A stretch of 35,893 bases of DNA from CAZCFB01 sp964511535. GTDB taxonomy: Bacteria > Myxococcota_A > Polyangia > GCA-2747355 > CAZCFB01. The notes under the pieces are model-generated. The model had not been told where the DNA came from and did no database searches. It saw only the letters and a program-made list of their open reading frames with translations. The DNA lies in assembly GCA_964511535.1 (NCBI GenBank), contig CAZEFW010000094.1, positions 1 through 35,893 on the forward strand, read 5' to 3'. This document shows, one piece after another, positions 1 to 7,513 of the stretch; position 1 is the first letter of the stretch, and every line of letters begins with the position of its first letter. The translations under genes were made by a program, and so were the position numbers.

Positions 1-189
1 CCCAAGAAGGCTGCTGCGCCCAAGAAGGCCGCCCCGAAAAAGGCTGCCTCGAAGAAGGCCGCTCCGAAGAAGGCTGCCTCGAAGAAGAAGGCCGCCCCAA
101 AGAAGGCTGCTGCGCCGAAAAAGAAGGCCGCCCCCAAAAAGGCTGCCCCAAAGAAGAAGGCTGCCCGGCCAAAGAAAGCCGCGCCGCGA
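1..189 (+). repeat. Lys/Ala/Pro-coding degenerate repeat (histone-H1-like tail)
   Basis: Repeated codons for Lys-Lys-Ala-Ala-Pro/Ser run from the window edge to about base 189 in the frame of the DUF4912 gene. Copies differ by 3-base steps (KK versus KKK), which is typical of slippage or recombination within the repeat while keeping the frame. The full number of copies cannot be known because the gene is cut at base 1. Confidence 0.85.
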
Positions 190-1299
190 CCTTCCTTCTC
201 GCGTGAGGAGCTGCAGGACCTGGACAGCAGCGCGCACGAGCTGCCGGAGCTCGGTAGCGAAAACCGTATCGTCCTGCTGCCCCGCGACCCATCCTGGCTG
301 TTCACGTACTGGGAGCTGACCCGGGAGTACAAGGAAGCCGCGCGCCGCGCTGGCGGCGAGGTCCTGTCCCTTCGCCTGTACGACCTGACCGGCGTCACCG
401 GCAAGAACGCCAACGCCACCTACCAGCACGAGGTGTCCGAGTGGGCGCGCAGCTGGTACCTGCCGGTGCCGGCCCCGGAGCGAGAGTTCGCCGTGGAGCT
501 GGGCTACGCCGCCGGCGATCAGTGGTTCCCGCTGGTGCGATCCAACACCGTGGTGGTCCCGGCCGAGCAGCCGAGCGCCTGGATCGCCCAGCAGTACGCG
601 ACCATCTCCCCGGGGGACGCGCTCCCCGTGGCTGGAGAGGCCCCTGGCGCCGCGGACACGGATGCACCTGGCGGCGCCGCAGCACCTGCCGTCGCCGACA
701 CCATGGCCCAGGTCCTGGTGGAGGATGGCGACCTGCGCATCGTGCTCGAGACCCGCCCGCCGGTCACGGCCGGCAGCCTCGGGACCTCGGCCGACCTGGC
801 CGGCGCCCCCGGCAGCATGGGGCACCTGCCTGGCAGCATGGGCCAGGTCCCCGGCTCCATGGGGCACCTGCCCGGCTCGCTGGGGCAAATCCCGGGCTCG
901 CTGGGGCATCAGCCCGGCTCGCTGGGACACCTGCCCGGCTCCCTCGGTTTCTTGCCCGCCGGCGCGTCGGCGGCGACGCCCGTGGTCCTCGAGGCTGCCA
1001 ACGGCGAGGGCGGCCCGGGCATGTCCAACATGCCCGGCGGCGTCGCGGCGGCCTTTGGCCAGCCGGCCGCGGGACAGCCGCTGCTGGAGGCCGCGGTGGA
1101 GGTGGTCATCGCCGGCCGCTCTTTCCCGGGCACCGCCCTGAGCGTGGCCGGGCGCCCCATCCCCGTGGGGCCGGACGGAGCCTTCAGCCTGCGCATCTCG
1201 GTGCCGGACGGGACCCGCGAGATCCCCATCGAGGCGGCCGAAGAGGCCACCGGTCGACGGCGGCGCATCTGTCTGCAGCTGGGCCGGGCTGTGGACTGA
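1..1299 (+). CDS. DUF4912 protein with Lys/Ala-rich N-terminal tail (5' partial)
   Basis: The frame is open from base 1, so the gene starts upstream of the window; the first internal ATG at 433 would cut through the conserved domain and is not the start. The visible protein has three parts. First comes a tail of about 60 residues made of PKKAA/SKKAA/PKKKAA units, like histone H1 C-terminal tails. Next is a DUF4912-type domain (about bases 190-570) with the characteristic RDPSWLFTYWEL segment. Last is a Gly/Ala/Pro-rich part with seven heptapeptide repeats at 811-957. The function of DUF4912 is not established. Genes for it often lie beside glycogen or GH57 genes, and here the next gene, 25 bases downstream, encodes a GH57 branching enzyme. 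The basic tail suggests binding to nucleic acid or another polyanion, which is inference. Confidence 0.8.
   Translation, partial: PKKAAAPKKAAPKKAASKKAAPKKAASKKKAAPKKAAAPKKKAAPKKAAPKKKAARPKKAAPRPSFSREELQDLDSSAHELPELGSENRIVLLPRDPSWLFTYWELTREYKEAARRAGGEVLSLRLYDLTGVTGKNANATYQHEVSEWARSWYLPVPAPEREFAVELGYAAGDQWFPLVRSNTVVVPAEQPSAWIAQQYATISPGDALPVAGEAPGAADTDAPGGAAAPAVADTMAQVLVEDGDLRIVLETRPPVTAGSLGTSADLAGAPGSMGHLPGSMGQVPGSMGHLPGSLGQIPGSLGHQPGSLGHLPGSLGFLPAGASAATPVVLEAANGEGGPGMSNMPGGVAAAFGQPAAGQPLLEAAVEVVIAGRSFPGTALSVAGRPIPVGPDGAFSLRISVPDGTREIPIEAAEEATGRRRRICLQLGRAVD
811..957 (+). repeat. Seven tandem 21-bp units coding heptapeptide G-S-[ML]-G-x-x-P
   Basis: Seven consecutive in-frame 21-bp units encode GSMGHLP, GSMGQVP, GSMGHLP, GSLGQIP, GSLGHQP, GSLGHLP and GSLGFLP. 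The pattern G-S-[ML]-G-[HQF]-[LVIQ]-P is kept while synonymous positions vary, so the peptide rather than the DNA seems to be conserved. The units lie in the C-terminal half of the DUF4912 protein. Confidence 0.95.
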
Positions 1300-1324
1300 C
1301 GGACTTGATCTGACGGACGGCTTC

Positions 1325-2941
1325 ATGGGCAAGGGCAGTGGCAAGCGCAGGGGCAAGAGTGCCGGCGAGGGCTACCTCGCCCTGGTGCTGCACGCCCACC
1401 TGCCCTTCGTCAAACACCCTGAGCACCCGGCGTTCCTGGAGGAGTCCTGGCTCTTCGAGGCGCTCACCGAGACTTACATCCCCCTGCTGCAGTGTTTCAA
1501 CCGGCTCGCCGCCGAGGGTGTGCCGTACAGCCTGACGCTCTCCCTCAGCCCGCCGCTGCTGTCCATGCTGGCCGACCCGCTGCTGCAGGAGCGCTACCAG
1601 GCGCACCTGGATCACATGGCCGAGCTGGTGGAGCGGGAGCGCGACCGCACCAGCGACGATGAGCACCTTGCCTACCTGACGGATCACTACGGCGAGCGGC
1701 TGGACCAGGCCGCCAGCTTCTGGCGAGAGCAGGACGGGAACCTGGTCTCCGCCTTCGCGCGGCTGGAAGACCTCGGACACCTGGAGCTGCTCACCTGCGG
1801 CGCGACCCACGGCTACCTGCCGCTGCTGCAGGTCACCCCCGAAGCGGTGCGCGCCCAGATCGCCGTGGCGGTGGAGCACCACACCCGCCTCCTCGGGTGC
1901 ACGCCGCGCGGAATATGGCTGCCGGAGTGCGGCTACTTCCCCGGCCTCGACCGCGTGCTCGCCGAAAACGGCCTGCGCTACTTCGTGGCCGACGCCCACG
2001 GGCTGCTGCTGGCGCGGCCGCGACCCACCCACGGCGCCAGCCGACCTGTCTTCTGCGCGGGCAGCGGCGTGGCCGTGTTTGGCCGCGATCAGGAGACCTC
2101 GGCCCAGGTCTGGAGCCGCGAGCGGGGCTACCCGGGCGACCCGGTGTATCGCGAGTTCTACCGCGACATCGGGTTCGATCTGGACATGGGCTACATCGGC
2201 CCCTGGGTTCAGCCCGACGGCATGCGCAGCTACACCGGCATCAAGTATCACCGCATCACCGGCGCCACCGACCAGAAGGAGCTCTACGATCTGCACTGGG
2301 CGCGCAAGCGCGCTGCCGACCACGCCGAGGACTTCGTGACGCGACGTCGGCGCCAGGTGCAGGCCCTGGTGGGTGACGGTCCCGCTCCCATCATCCTCGC
2401 CCCCTACGACGCCGAGCTGTTCGGGCACTGGTGGTACGAGGGGCCCTGGTGGCTCGAAGATGTGCTGCGCAAGGCCACGGCCCCGGGGCAGGACGACTTC
2501 CGCCTCACCACCATGGGGGCATACCTGGCCCGGCACTCGACCCACCAGGTGACCCGGCCCGCCCAGTCATCCTGGGGCGAGGGTGGGTTCCACGCTTACT
2601 GGCTCAACGGCAAGAACGAGTGGCTCTACCCCCACCTGCACCGGGCAGCGGCCCAGATGGTGGAGCTGGCCCGGGCCAACCCGACGGCGCGCGGGCTGCT
2701 CCGGCGAGCGCTGAACCAGGCCGCCCGGGAGCTGCTGCTGGCCCAGGCCAGCGACTGGGCCTTCATCCTGCGCACCGGCACCGCCACGGGCTACGCAGCC
2801 AAGCGCACCCACAGCCACCTTCGCCGGTTCCATACCCTGCACCAGGAGATCCTCGCAGGCGAGATCCGCGCCGACTGGCTGGCGCGCCTGGAGTACGTGG
2901 ACAGCATCTTCCCGAACATCGACTACCGGGTTTACAGCTAG
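1325..2941 (+). CDS. GH57 1,4-alpha-glucan branching enzyme
   Basis: This 538-residue protein fits the GH57 branching-enzyme family, which forms alpha-1,6 branches in glycogen-like glucans in the cytoplasm. Family landmarks are in order: the HAHLPFVKHP segment near residues 23-32, the catalytic nucleophile motif WLPECGY with Glu201, and the acid/base motif YDAELFGHWWYEGP with Asp362. The C-terminal DUF1957-type helical region contains WLNGKNEWLYPHLH and ends IFPNIDYRVYS. Length is normal for the family. The ATG at 1325 is 25 bases after the DUF4912 stop with only a weak purine-rich site, so the two genes are probably co-transcribed. A 4-alpha-glucanotransferase or amylase is less likely because the LPECGY and YDAELFGHWW motifs are those of branching enzymes. 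Confidence 0.9.
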   Translation: MGKGSGKRRGKSAGEGYLALVLHAHLPFVKHPEHPAFLEESWLFEALTETYIPLLQCFNRLAAEGVPYSLTLSLSPPLLSMLADPLLQERYQAHLDHMAELVERERDRTSDDEHLAYLTDHYGERLDQAASFWREQDGNLVSAFARLEDLGHLELLTCGATHGYLPLLQVTPEAVRAQIAVAVEHHTRLLGCTPRGIWLPECGYFPGLDRVLAENGLRYFVADAHGLLLARPRPTHGASRPVFCAGSGVAVFGRDQETSAQVWSRERGYPGDPVYREFYRDIGFDLDMGYIGPWVQPDGMRSYTGIKYHRITGATDQKELYDLHWARKRAADHAEDFVTRRRRQVQALVGDGPAPIILAPYDAELFGHWWYEGPWWLEDVLRKATAPGQDDFRLTTMGAYLARHSTHQVTRPAQSSWGEGGFHAYWLNGKNEWLYPHLHRAAAQMVELARANPTARGLLRRALNQAARELLLAQASDWAFILRTGTATGYAAKRTHSHLRRFHTLHQEILAGEIRADWLARLEYVDSIFPNIDYRVYS

Positions 2942-2950
2942 GTTCACCAC

Positions 2951-2970
2951 CGTAGACATGGACGTCTGCG
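2951..2970. terminator. Possible bidirectional hairpin between convergent genes
   Basis: CGTAGAC and GTCTGCG pair (one G-T wobble) around a 6-base loop, between the stop of the GH57 gene (2941) and the stop of the opposing lipoprotein gene (2975). The stem is short and is followed only by a weak T-rich stretch, so terminator function is tentative. Confidence 0.35.
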
Positions 2971-2974
2971 TTAT

Positions 2975-3700
2975 CTACTCCCCTTCACCCCACATCTTGG
3001 GAAAATCCTTCGTGGGCCTGACCCACCACACCACCCGGTCGTTCAGCCGGCTCCTGCCCTCCACTGACAGGTCGGGGATCTCCCCCACCCGGGGCACATG
3101 CCGGGCCAGCTCCCCGGCGGCCACTGACTTGAGCCGCGAGATGGCGTCGTCGATGCCCCTGGCGAGCGCCCCCATCTTGTGGTCTCGCGGGTAGTACAGC
3201 CCCGAGCAGGTGCTCCCCTCGCCCCGGGCGAAGAGGGTGGCGCCGCCCTTGCTCTGGATAGCCAGCTTCACCTCCGAATAGGCGCAGGTGTAGGGCAGCC
3301 CAAGCAGCGCGGGCACGCCCAGGATGCTGGTCAGCACATACCCTGCCGTGTCGCTGGCCACATGCTCCAGGCTGGCCATGATAATCACTCGCACCGGCTG
3401 CCCGGCGCCCGCCGCTCCTCCACGATTCCACCCGGCGGCCACGGCCGAGAGGAGCTCTTCCCGCTCGTAGCGCGCGCTCGGCGTGGCGCCCATGCCGCCG
3501 TCGCTGGCCACCTCGACATAGGAGGCGAGGTGGTCGACGCGGATCGGGGCGCTCAGAGCCTGCCGGCTCTGCTGGCTGGGCATGACCTCTATCCACTCGC
3601 TGTACTTGATCTTCACGCAGCCGCTTGCTGGCAGGACCACCAGCCCCACCAGGAGCGCCGTCGCTGCAGCCCGAACCGAACGGGCCCGCTCGCCTGTCAT
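2975..3700 (-). CDS. Lipoprotein of unknown function
   Basis: I do not recognise the family. The start chosen is the ATG at 3700, preceded by a GGGGAAGG ribosome-binding site; it gives 241 residues beginning with a lipoprotein signal peptide (basic MTGERARSVR, a hydrophobic core, and ASGC as lipobox). The mature part starts CVKIKYSEWIE, has no obvious repeats, and carries a hydrophobic LTSILGVPALLGLPYT segment around residues 120-135 that could be a buried strand-helix or a membrane segment. It lies 11 bases downstream of the other minus-strand lipoprotein gene (3712-4149), so the two form an operon. That operon is divergent from the ECF sigma factor gene and shares its promoter motif, so it is a probable target of that sigma factor (inference). 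Confidence 0.7.
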   Translation of the reverse strand: MTGERARSVRAAATALLVGLVVLPASGCVKIKYSEWIEVMPSQQSRQALSAPIRVDHLASYVEVASDGGMGATPSARYEREELLSAVAAGWNRGGAAGAGQPVRVIIMASLEHVASDTAGYVLTSILGVPALLGLPYTCAYSEVKLAIQSKGGATLFARGEGSTCSGLYYPRDHKMGALARGIDDAISRLKSVAAGELARHVPRVGEIPDLSVEGRSRLNDRVVWWVRPTKDFPKMWGEGE

Positions 3701-3711
3701 GACCTTCCCCC

Positions 3712-4149
3712 TCACGATCCCTGGGCGGGCGTCGGCGCCACCCCGGCGCATGAAGGGGGCCGGAACTTGCACATGGTGCCCCCGTGCTTCTTCTCGCAGC
3801 GCCCCTTGTGGCACAGGACCTTGAGCGCCCAGCCGTCGCACGCGCCGTCGCCATAGAGCACCAGGGCCTGGGTCCCGCCGTGCTGGTCCCGCGGCAGGTT
3901 GTGATCCACGAACTTGAGCCACCCCGACACGGGGCAGCCGCATTGCTCGCTCTGCACCACCGGATCGATGGCGTAGACAGTGATCGACTTGGGCACCGCA
4001 GCCGGATCCTGCCAGACGCTGGTCTTGCACTCCTTCACGGTGCTCCCGGGCCCCAGGGCCTGGCCGTACATCTCGGCGCCTTCCTCTTCTCCGCCGCACG
4101 CGACCATACACGCTGCGACCAGGATCATTGTTGTGGCGAGCTTGCTCAT
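3712..4149 (-). CDS. Small cysteine-rich lipoprotein of unknown function
   Basis: Starting at the ATG at 4149, which has a good AAGGAGAG site, the protein has 145 residues. It begins with a lipoprotein signal (MSKLATTMILVAACMVAC, processing most likely at the Cys of MVAC) followed by an acidic GGEEEGAE stretch. The mature part has about nine cysteines, including GCGCP, CDGW and CHKGRC, suggesting a small disulfide-stabilised domain in the periplasm or at the surface. No family is recognised. It is the first gene of the minus-strand operon read from the promoter-like module at 4181-4211 and is followed 11 bases later by the second lipoprotein gene. Confidence 0.75.
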   Translation of the reverse strand: MSKLATTMILVAACMVACGGEEEGAEMYGQALGPGSTVKECKTSVWQDPAAVPKSITVYAIDPVVQSEQCGCPVSGWLKFVDHNLPRDQHGGTQALVLYGDGACDGWALKVLCHKGRCEKKHGGTMCKFRPPSCAGVAPTPAQGS

Positions 4150-4180
4150 GTTCTCTCTCCTTGCTGGCAGTCCATTCATG

Positions 4181-4211
4181 TAAACACGCCAGCGCGCCAG
4201 GGGTGTCAGTG
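4181..4211 (-). promoter_or_regulatory. Promoter-like module for the lipoprotein operon (mirror copy)
   Basis: On the minus strand, CACTGACA (4211 down to 4204), a 14-base spacer and GCGTGTTTA (4189 down to 4181) form a -35/-10-like pair. It sits about 30 bases before the start of the lipoprotein gene at 4149. The same two words with the same spacing occur on the plus strand at 4230-4260, as an exact mirror image. The geometry fits an ECF sigma promoter; recognition by the adjacent sigma factor is inferred. Confidence 0.7.
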
Positions 4212-4229
4212 GAAGTTTAAAAAAAATCG

Positions 4230-4260
4230 CACTGACATTTCCACCACCCCCGCGTGTTTA
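4230..4260 (+). promoter_or_regulatory. Promoter-like module for the ECF sigma factor operon
   Basis: CACTGACA (4230-4237), 14 bases, then GCGTGTTTA (4252-4260), about 40 bases before the GTG start of the sigma factor. The A/T-rich tract at 4216-4227 between this and the mirror copy could act as an UP-like element for both directions. It could alternatively be read as a weak housekeeping promoter (CTGACA, 19 bases, TTTAAT), but the exact two-copy arrangement favours a dedicated sigma factor, probably autoregulated. Confidence 0.7.
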
Positions 4261-4300
4261 ATAGAGGTGAAGCGCGAGCAGGATTCAAGCGGGCGGTGCA

Positions 4301-4792
4301 GTGGACGTTGACATCGACCAATACTACCGCCGCTACGGGCCCCTGGTCCTCCAGCGGTGCCGTCGCCTCCTGGGCGACGATGACGAGGCCATGGACGCCA
4401 TGCAGGACACCTTCGTGCGGCTGATGCGCTACCAGGACCGGCTGACAGGCCGCTCGCCGGGGGCGCTGCTGCACCGCATGGCCACCAACGTGTGCCTCAA
4501 CCGGGTCCGGGCCAGCAAGAGCCGCCCCACCCACCCCGACGGGGAGCTGCTGACGCGCATCGCCGGCGCCGACGCCCCGGAGCGCACGGTTTGGGCGCGC
4601 CTCGGCCTGCAGCGCCTCTTCGCCGGCGAGCCCGAAGATAGCCGCACCATGGCGGTGATGGTGCTGCTCGACGGCCACACCCACGAGCAGGTGGCCGCGC
4701 TGGTGGGCCTCAGCGTCTCCGGCGTGCGCTATCGCCTGCGCCGGCTGCGGGGCCAGATCCGCGAGCTTGAAGGAGGTAAGGATGCTGCCTGA
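4301..4792 (+). CDS. ECF-type RNA polymerase sigma factor
   Basis: A 163-residue protein with the two-domain layout of extracytoplasmic-function sigma factors. The sigma-2 part (about residues 7-85) includes DDDEAMDAMQDTFVRL and LLHRMATNVCLNRVRASKSR. The sigma-4 helix-turn-helix part (about 110-155) includes HTHEQVAALVGLSVSGVRYRLRR. The start is a GTG at 4301 with only a weak upstream site; no in-frame ATG precedes the sigma-2 helix. The last codons contain the ribosome-binding site AAGGAGGT (4770-4777) of the next gene, whose start overlaps this one by 11 bases, the usual arrangement of a sigma factor with its regulator. It likely drives the mirror-image promoter modules at 4181-4260. Confidence 0.9.
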   Translation: MDVDIDQYYRRYGPLVLQRCRRLLGDDDEAMDAMQDTFVRLMRYQDRLTGRSPGALLHRMATNVCLNRVRASKSRPTHPDGELLTRIAGADAPERTVWARLGLQRLFAGEPEDSRTMAVMVLLDGHTHEQVAALVGLSVSGVRYRLRRLRGQIRELEGGKDAA

Positions 4793-5573
4793 GCGGCGCG
4801 ACGAAGATCTGCTGCTGGAGCTGCACGCCCTTGGCGAGCTGCCGGAGGAGCTGGCGCCGGAGGTGGCCCGGCGGCTCGAGCAGGACCCGGAGGCGCGGGC
4901 GTACCTGGAGCAGCGAGAGGCGGCCCAACGACAGATCCTCGAGCACCTGCCCCCGGAGCCCGCCCTGGAGCAGATCCGCCGCCGCGCGGCCGCCGAGCGG
5001 CTGGGACGCCGCGTCCGGGTGGCGGGGTACCTGGGCGGCGCGCTGGCCACCGCCGCTGCCCTGCTGCTGGTGGTGCTGCAGCCACTTGTGGGCGAGCACC
5101 CGGGCGCGTCGGGCCGCGCCCCTGATCAGATCGCCATCAAGGGGACGAGCCGGCTTCAGCTCTTCCGCAACGGCAAGGGCCGGCCGCTGGCCCACCGGGC
5201 GACGGTCACCGCCGGCGATGTGCTGGAGCTGCGCTACCTGGCCAGCGGCCAGGATCGCCACGGGATCATCCTGTCCGTGGACGGACGAGCGACGGTGAGC
5301 CTGCACTTCCCCGCCGACCCGGGGGACGCCACGTTGCTGGTCAGAGATCGGTCCGTTGAGCTGGGCCACGCCTTTGAGCTGGACGAGACGCCCGGCTTCG
5401 AGCGCTTCTTCTTCCTCACCGGGCCGGACCCGATCCCGGTGCGCCAGGTGTTGGCGGCGGCGCGGGCGCTCAAGGGCGCGGCCCGCAGGGGGAGGCTGCG
5501 CCTGCCCGCCGGCGTCCGGGTCCGACAGGAGCTGCTGCTGCGCAAGACCGGGGAGGCCCCGCCGGCGCCATGA
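4782..5573 (+). CDS. Membrane anti-sigma-like protein with DUF4384-like C-terminal domain
   Basis: The ATG at 4782 sits 5 bases after a strong AAGGAGG, giving 263 residues; an upstream TTG at 4767 lies within that site and is rejected. The N-terminal part (1-75) is helical and charged (LLLELHALGELPEELAPEVARRLEQDP), as in anti-sigma cytoplasmic domains, but lacks the HxxxCxxC zinc motif. One membrane helix spans about residues 80-103. The outer domain (about 120-225) resembles DUF4384 (a glycine-rich GDVLELRYLASGQDRHGIILSVDG stretch, then ETPGFERFFFLTG). Position after the sigma gene with an 11-base overlap suggests it holds the sigma factor inactive and responds to an envelope signal. Its stop overlaps the caspase gene start (ATGA at 5570-5573). 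Confidence 0.7.
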   Translation: MLPERRDEDLLLELHALGELPEELAPEVARRLEQDPEARAYLEQREAAQRQILEHLPPEPALEQIRRRAAAERLGRRVRVAGYLGGALATAAALLLVVLQPLVGEHPGASGRAPDQIAIKGTSRLQLFRNGKGRPLAHRATVTAGDVLELRYLASGQDRHGIILSVDGRATVSLHFPADPGDATLLVRDRSVELGHAFELDETPGFERFFFLTGPDPIPVRQVLAAARALKGAARRGRLRLPAGVRVRQELLLRKTGEAPPAP

Positions 5574-7471
5574 CCCGCCGCCGCTGCATATTCACGGTCG
5601 CCGCCGCGGCGGCCGTCTTCGCCGCCCTGTTCGGGTGCGACCTGGCCCTGGCGCAGGAGCCCGCGCGCGCCACGCGCCGCGTCGCCCTGGTGGTGGGGGC
5701 CAACGACGGCGGCGCCGACCGGGTGCGGCTGCGCTTCGCCCACGCCGACGCCCGGGCCTTCGCGCGGGTGCTGACCCAGCTGGGCGGGGTGCGCGCCGCT
5801 GACCTGCAGCTGGTGCTCGGGCCGGATCGCCGGCGGTTGCTCTCGGCTCTGGAGCTCACGGCCGCGCGCCTGACCAGGGCCCGCGCCGCCGGCCGGCGGC
5901 TGGAGGTCCTGCTCTACTACTCGGGCCACTCCGACGAGCGCGGGCTGTTGCTGGCAGGCAAGCGCCTGACCTACGCCAGGATCCGCGCCGCCGTGAAGGG
6001 GCTGGCCGCGGATGTCCGCATCGTGGTGCTCGACTCCTGCGCCTCGGGCGCCCTTTCGATGACCAAGGGCGGTCGGCGCCGGCCGCCCTTCCTGCACCAC
6101 CGCTCCGGCGCCGTGAAGGGGCAGGCGTTCCTCACCAGCGCCTCCGCGCATGAGGGGGCCCAGGAGTCCATGCGGCTGCGGGGCTCATTCTTCACCCACG
6201 CCCTGATCTCCGGCCTGCGCGGCGCCGCGGACGTGGACCGCGACCTCCAGGTCACCCTGGCCGAGGCGTACCAGTACGCCTACCACGAGACCCTGCGCCG
6301 CACCGAGTCGAGCCGCGCCGGCGCCCAGCATCCGCAGTACGACTTTCAGCTCTCCGGGGCCGGGGAGCTGGTGCTCACGGACCTGCGCCGGGTGACCGCC
6401 GTGCTGGTGCTGGACGCGGCCCTGCGCGGCCGGGTCTACATCCGGGACGCCCGCGGCCGCCTGGTGGCCGAGCTGACCAAGCGCCCCGGGCGTGCCCAGC
6501 CCGTGGGCCTGGCCGCTGGCCCCCACGAGGTGCTGGTCACCCGGGGTTCGGCGGCGTTTCGGGGGGCGGTGACCCTGGCCCGGGATGGCCGCGTCGTGCT
6601 CTCCCGCGCGCACCTCACCGAGGCCACCGACCGGGAGGCCACGGTGCTGCGCGGCTCCGGCCCGGCCCAGGACGCCGGCGCGGCAGACGCCACCTCGCTG
6701 CCGTCGGGCAGCTTCCCCTGGGCCATGGAGGCGTCCGGCTTCCAGTTCGGCCTGATCAACTTCGCGGCGCGCCAGGCCACGGGGCTGCAGGTCGCGGCCA
6801 CCGGCAACATGGCCTGGTCCATGCTGACGGGCGTGCAGGTGGCGCCGCTGTTCAACTACGCCCGTCGCGCCTCCGGCCTGCAGATCGGCCTGGTGAACGT
6901 GGCAGAGCAGGACGAGGGGGTGGCCCAGATCGGGCTGGTGAACTATGTGGGCGACGGCCTGCTGGAGCCGACCATCTGGACCTCGGGCACATCCTACCTG
7001 AACCTCGGCGTGAAGATGGGCGGGCAGCACCTGCACGGCGTGCTCGGCGTGGGCGTCCAGCCGGACTGGGACGTCGTCGCGCGCAGGCGCGACCTGCACT
7101 TCTCGGTCATCGCCGGCCTCGGGGGCCGCGTGGACCTGCCGAGCGAGCGCTTCTACCTCGACCTCGACCTGGTCACCCACCTGCTGCTGGGCGGGGACCG
7201 CCTGGGAGCCGAGCCTGGCAACGTCACCAAGCTGCGCGCCATGCTGGGCTTCCGCCCCTGGCCGCGGCTCTCCCTGTACGCCGGCCCGACCCTCGACCTG
7301 CTGTCGGCCCGCGGGCTGGACCGGGTGGGCGAGGCCACCTTGACCCTCTGGCGCAGCACGCCCGGCTTCGACGCCGCGGCCACCCCGGGCGCCTGGAACC
7401 ACCGCCTCGGCCTGAGCTTCGTCATCGGTGTTCAGATCGAGCCGCGTATCGGCCGCCTCAACGCCCGCTAA
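5570..7471 (+). CDS. Caspase-fold (peptidase C14) protein with surface-repeat C-terminal half
   Basis: A 633-residue protein. A signal peptide (about 1-29, ending LALAQE) is followed by a caspase-like domain (about 35-265). Its core strand RRVALVVGAND, the catalytic histidine in YYSGHSD (His120) and the catalytic cysteine in VVLDSCASG (Cys157) are all present, as is a FLTSASAHEGAQES segment after the cysteine. From about residue 385 to 470 it has GLQ/GLI repeats (GFQFGLINFAARQATGLQVA, GLQIGLVN, AQIGLVNYVGDG) of the kind seen in LA_2272-type surface repeat proteins. The rest alternates hydrophobic strands that could form an outer-membrane barrel. The export signal places the caspase domain outside the cytoplasm. 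The start overlaps the anti-sigma stop, so the genes are translationally coupled. Confidence 0.85.
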   Translation: MTRRRCIFTVAAAAAVFAALFGCDLALAQEPARATRRVALVVGANDGGADRVRLRFAHADARAFARVLTQLGGVRAADLQLVLGPDRRRLLSALELTAARLTRARAAGRRLEVLLYYSGHSDERGLLLAGKRLTYARIRAAVKGLAADVRIVVLDSCASGALSMTKGGRRRPPFLHHRSGAVKGQAFLTSASAHEGAQESMRLRGSFFTHALISGLRGAADVDRDLQVTLAEAYQYAYHETLRRTESSRAGAQHPQYDFQLSGAGELVLTDLRRVTAVLVLDAALRGRVYIRDARGRLVAELTKRPGRAQPVGLAAGPHEVLVTRGSAAFRGAVTLARDGRVVLSRAHLTEATDREATVLRGSGPAQDAGAADATSLPSGSFPWAMEASGFQFGLINFAARQATGLQVAATGNMAWSMLTGVQVAPLFNYARRASGLQIGLVNVAEQDEGVAQIGLVNYVGDGLLEPTIWTSGTSYLNLGVKMGGQHLHGVLGVGVQPDWDVVARRRDLHFSVIAGLGGRVDLPSERFYLDLDLVTHLLLGGDRLGAEPGNVTKLRAMLGFRPWPRLSLYAGPTLDLLSARGLDRVGEATLTLWRSTPGFDAAATPGAWNHRLGLSFVIGVQIEPRIGRLNAR

Positions 7472-7513
7472 TAGTTGCATCCCTCTGCCGGGCGAATCAT
7501 CCTCGGTCGCAAG

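Noticed and set aside
433..1299. Start of the DUF4912 gene at the ATG at 433
   Set aside because: The frame is open back to base 1 and the conserved RDPSWLFTYWEL region lies before 433, so the true start is upstream of the window.
1184..2545. Long minus-strand open frames opposite the GH57 gene, and likewise opposite pepD, clpX and lon
   Set aside because: They run antisense through clearly real genes, lack ribosome-binding sites and have low-complexity, Arg/Gly/Ala-heavy translations typical of shadow frames in GC-rich DNA.
3062..3069. Another CACTGACA word resembling the ECF -35 element
   Set aside because: It lies inside the coding part of the 2975-3700 gene, and no GCGTGTTTA follows after 14 bases.
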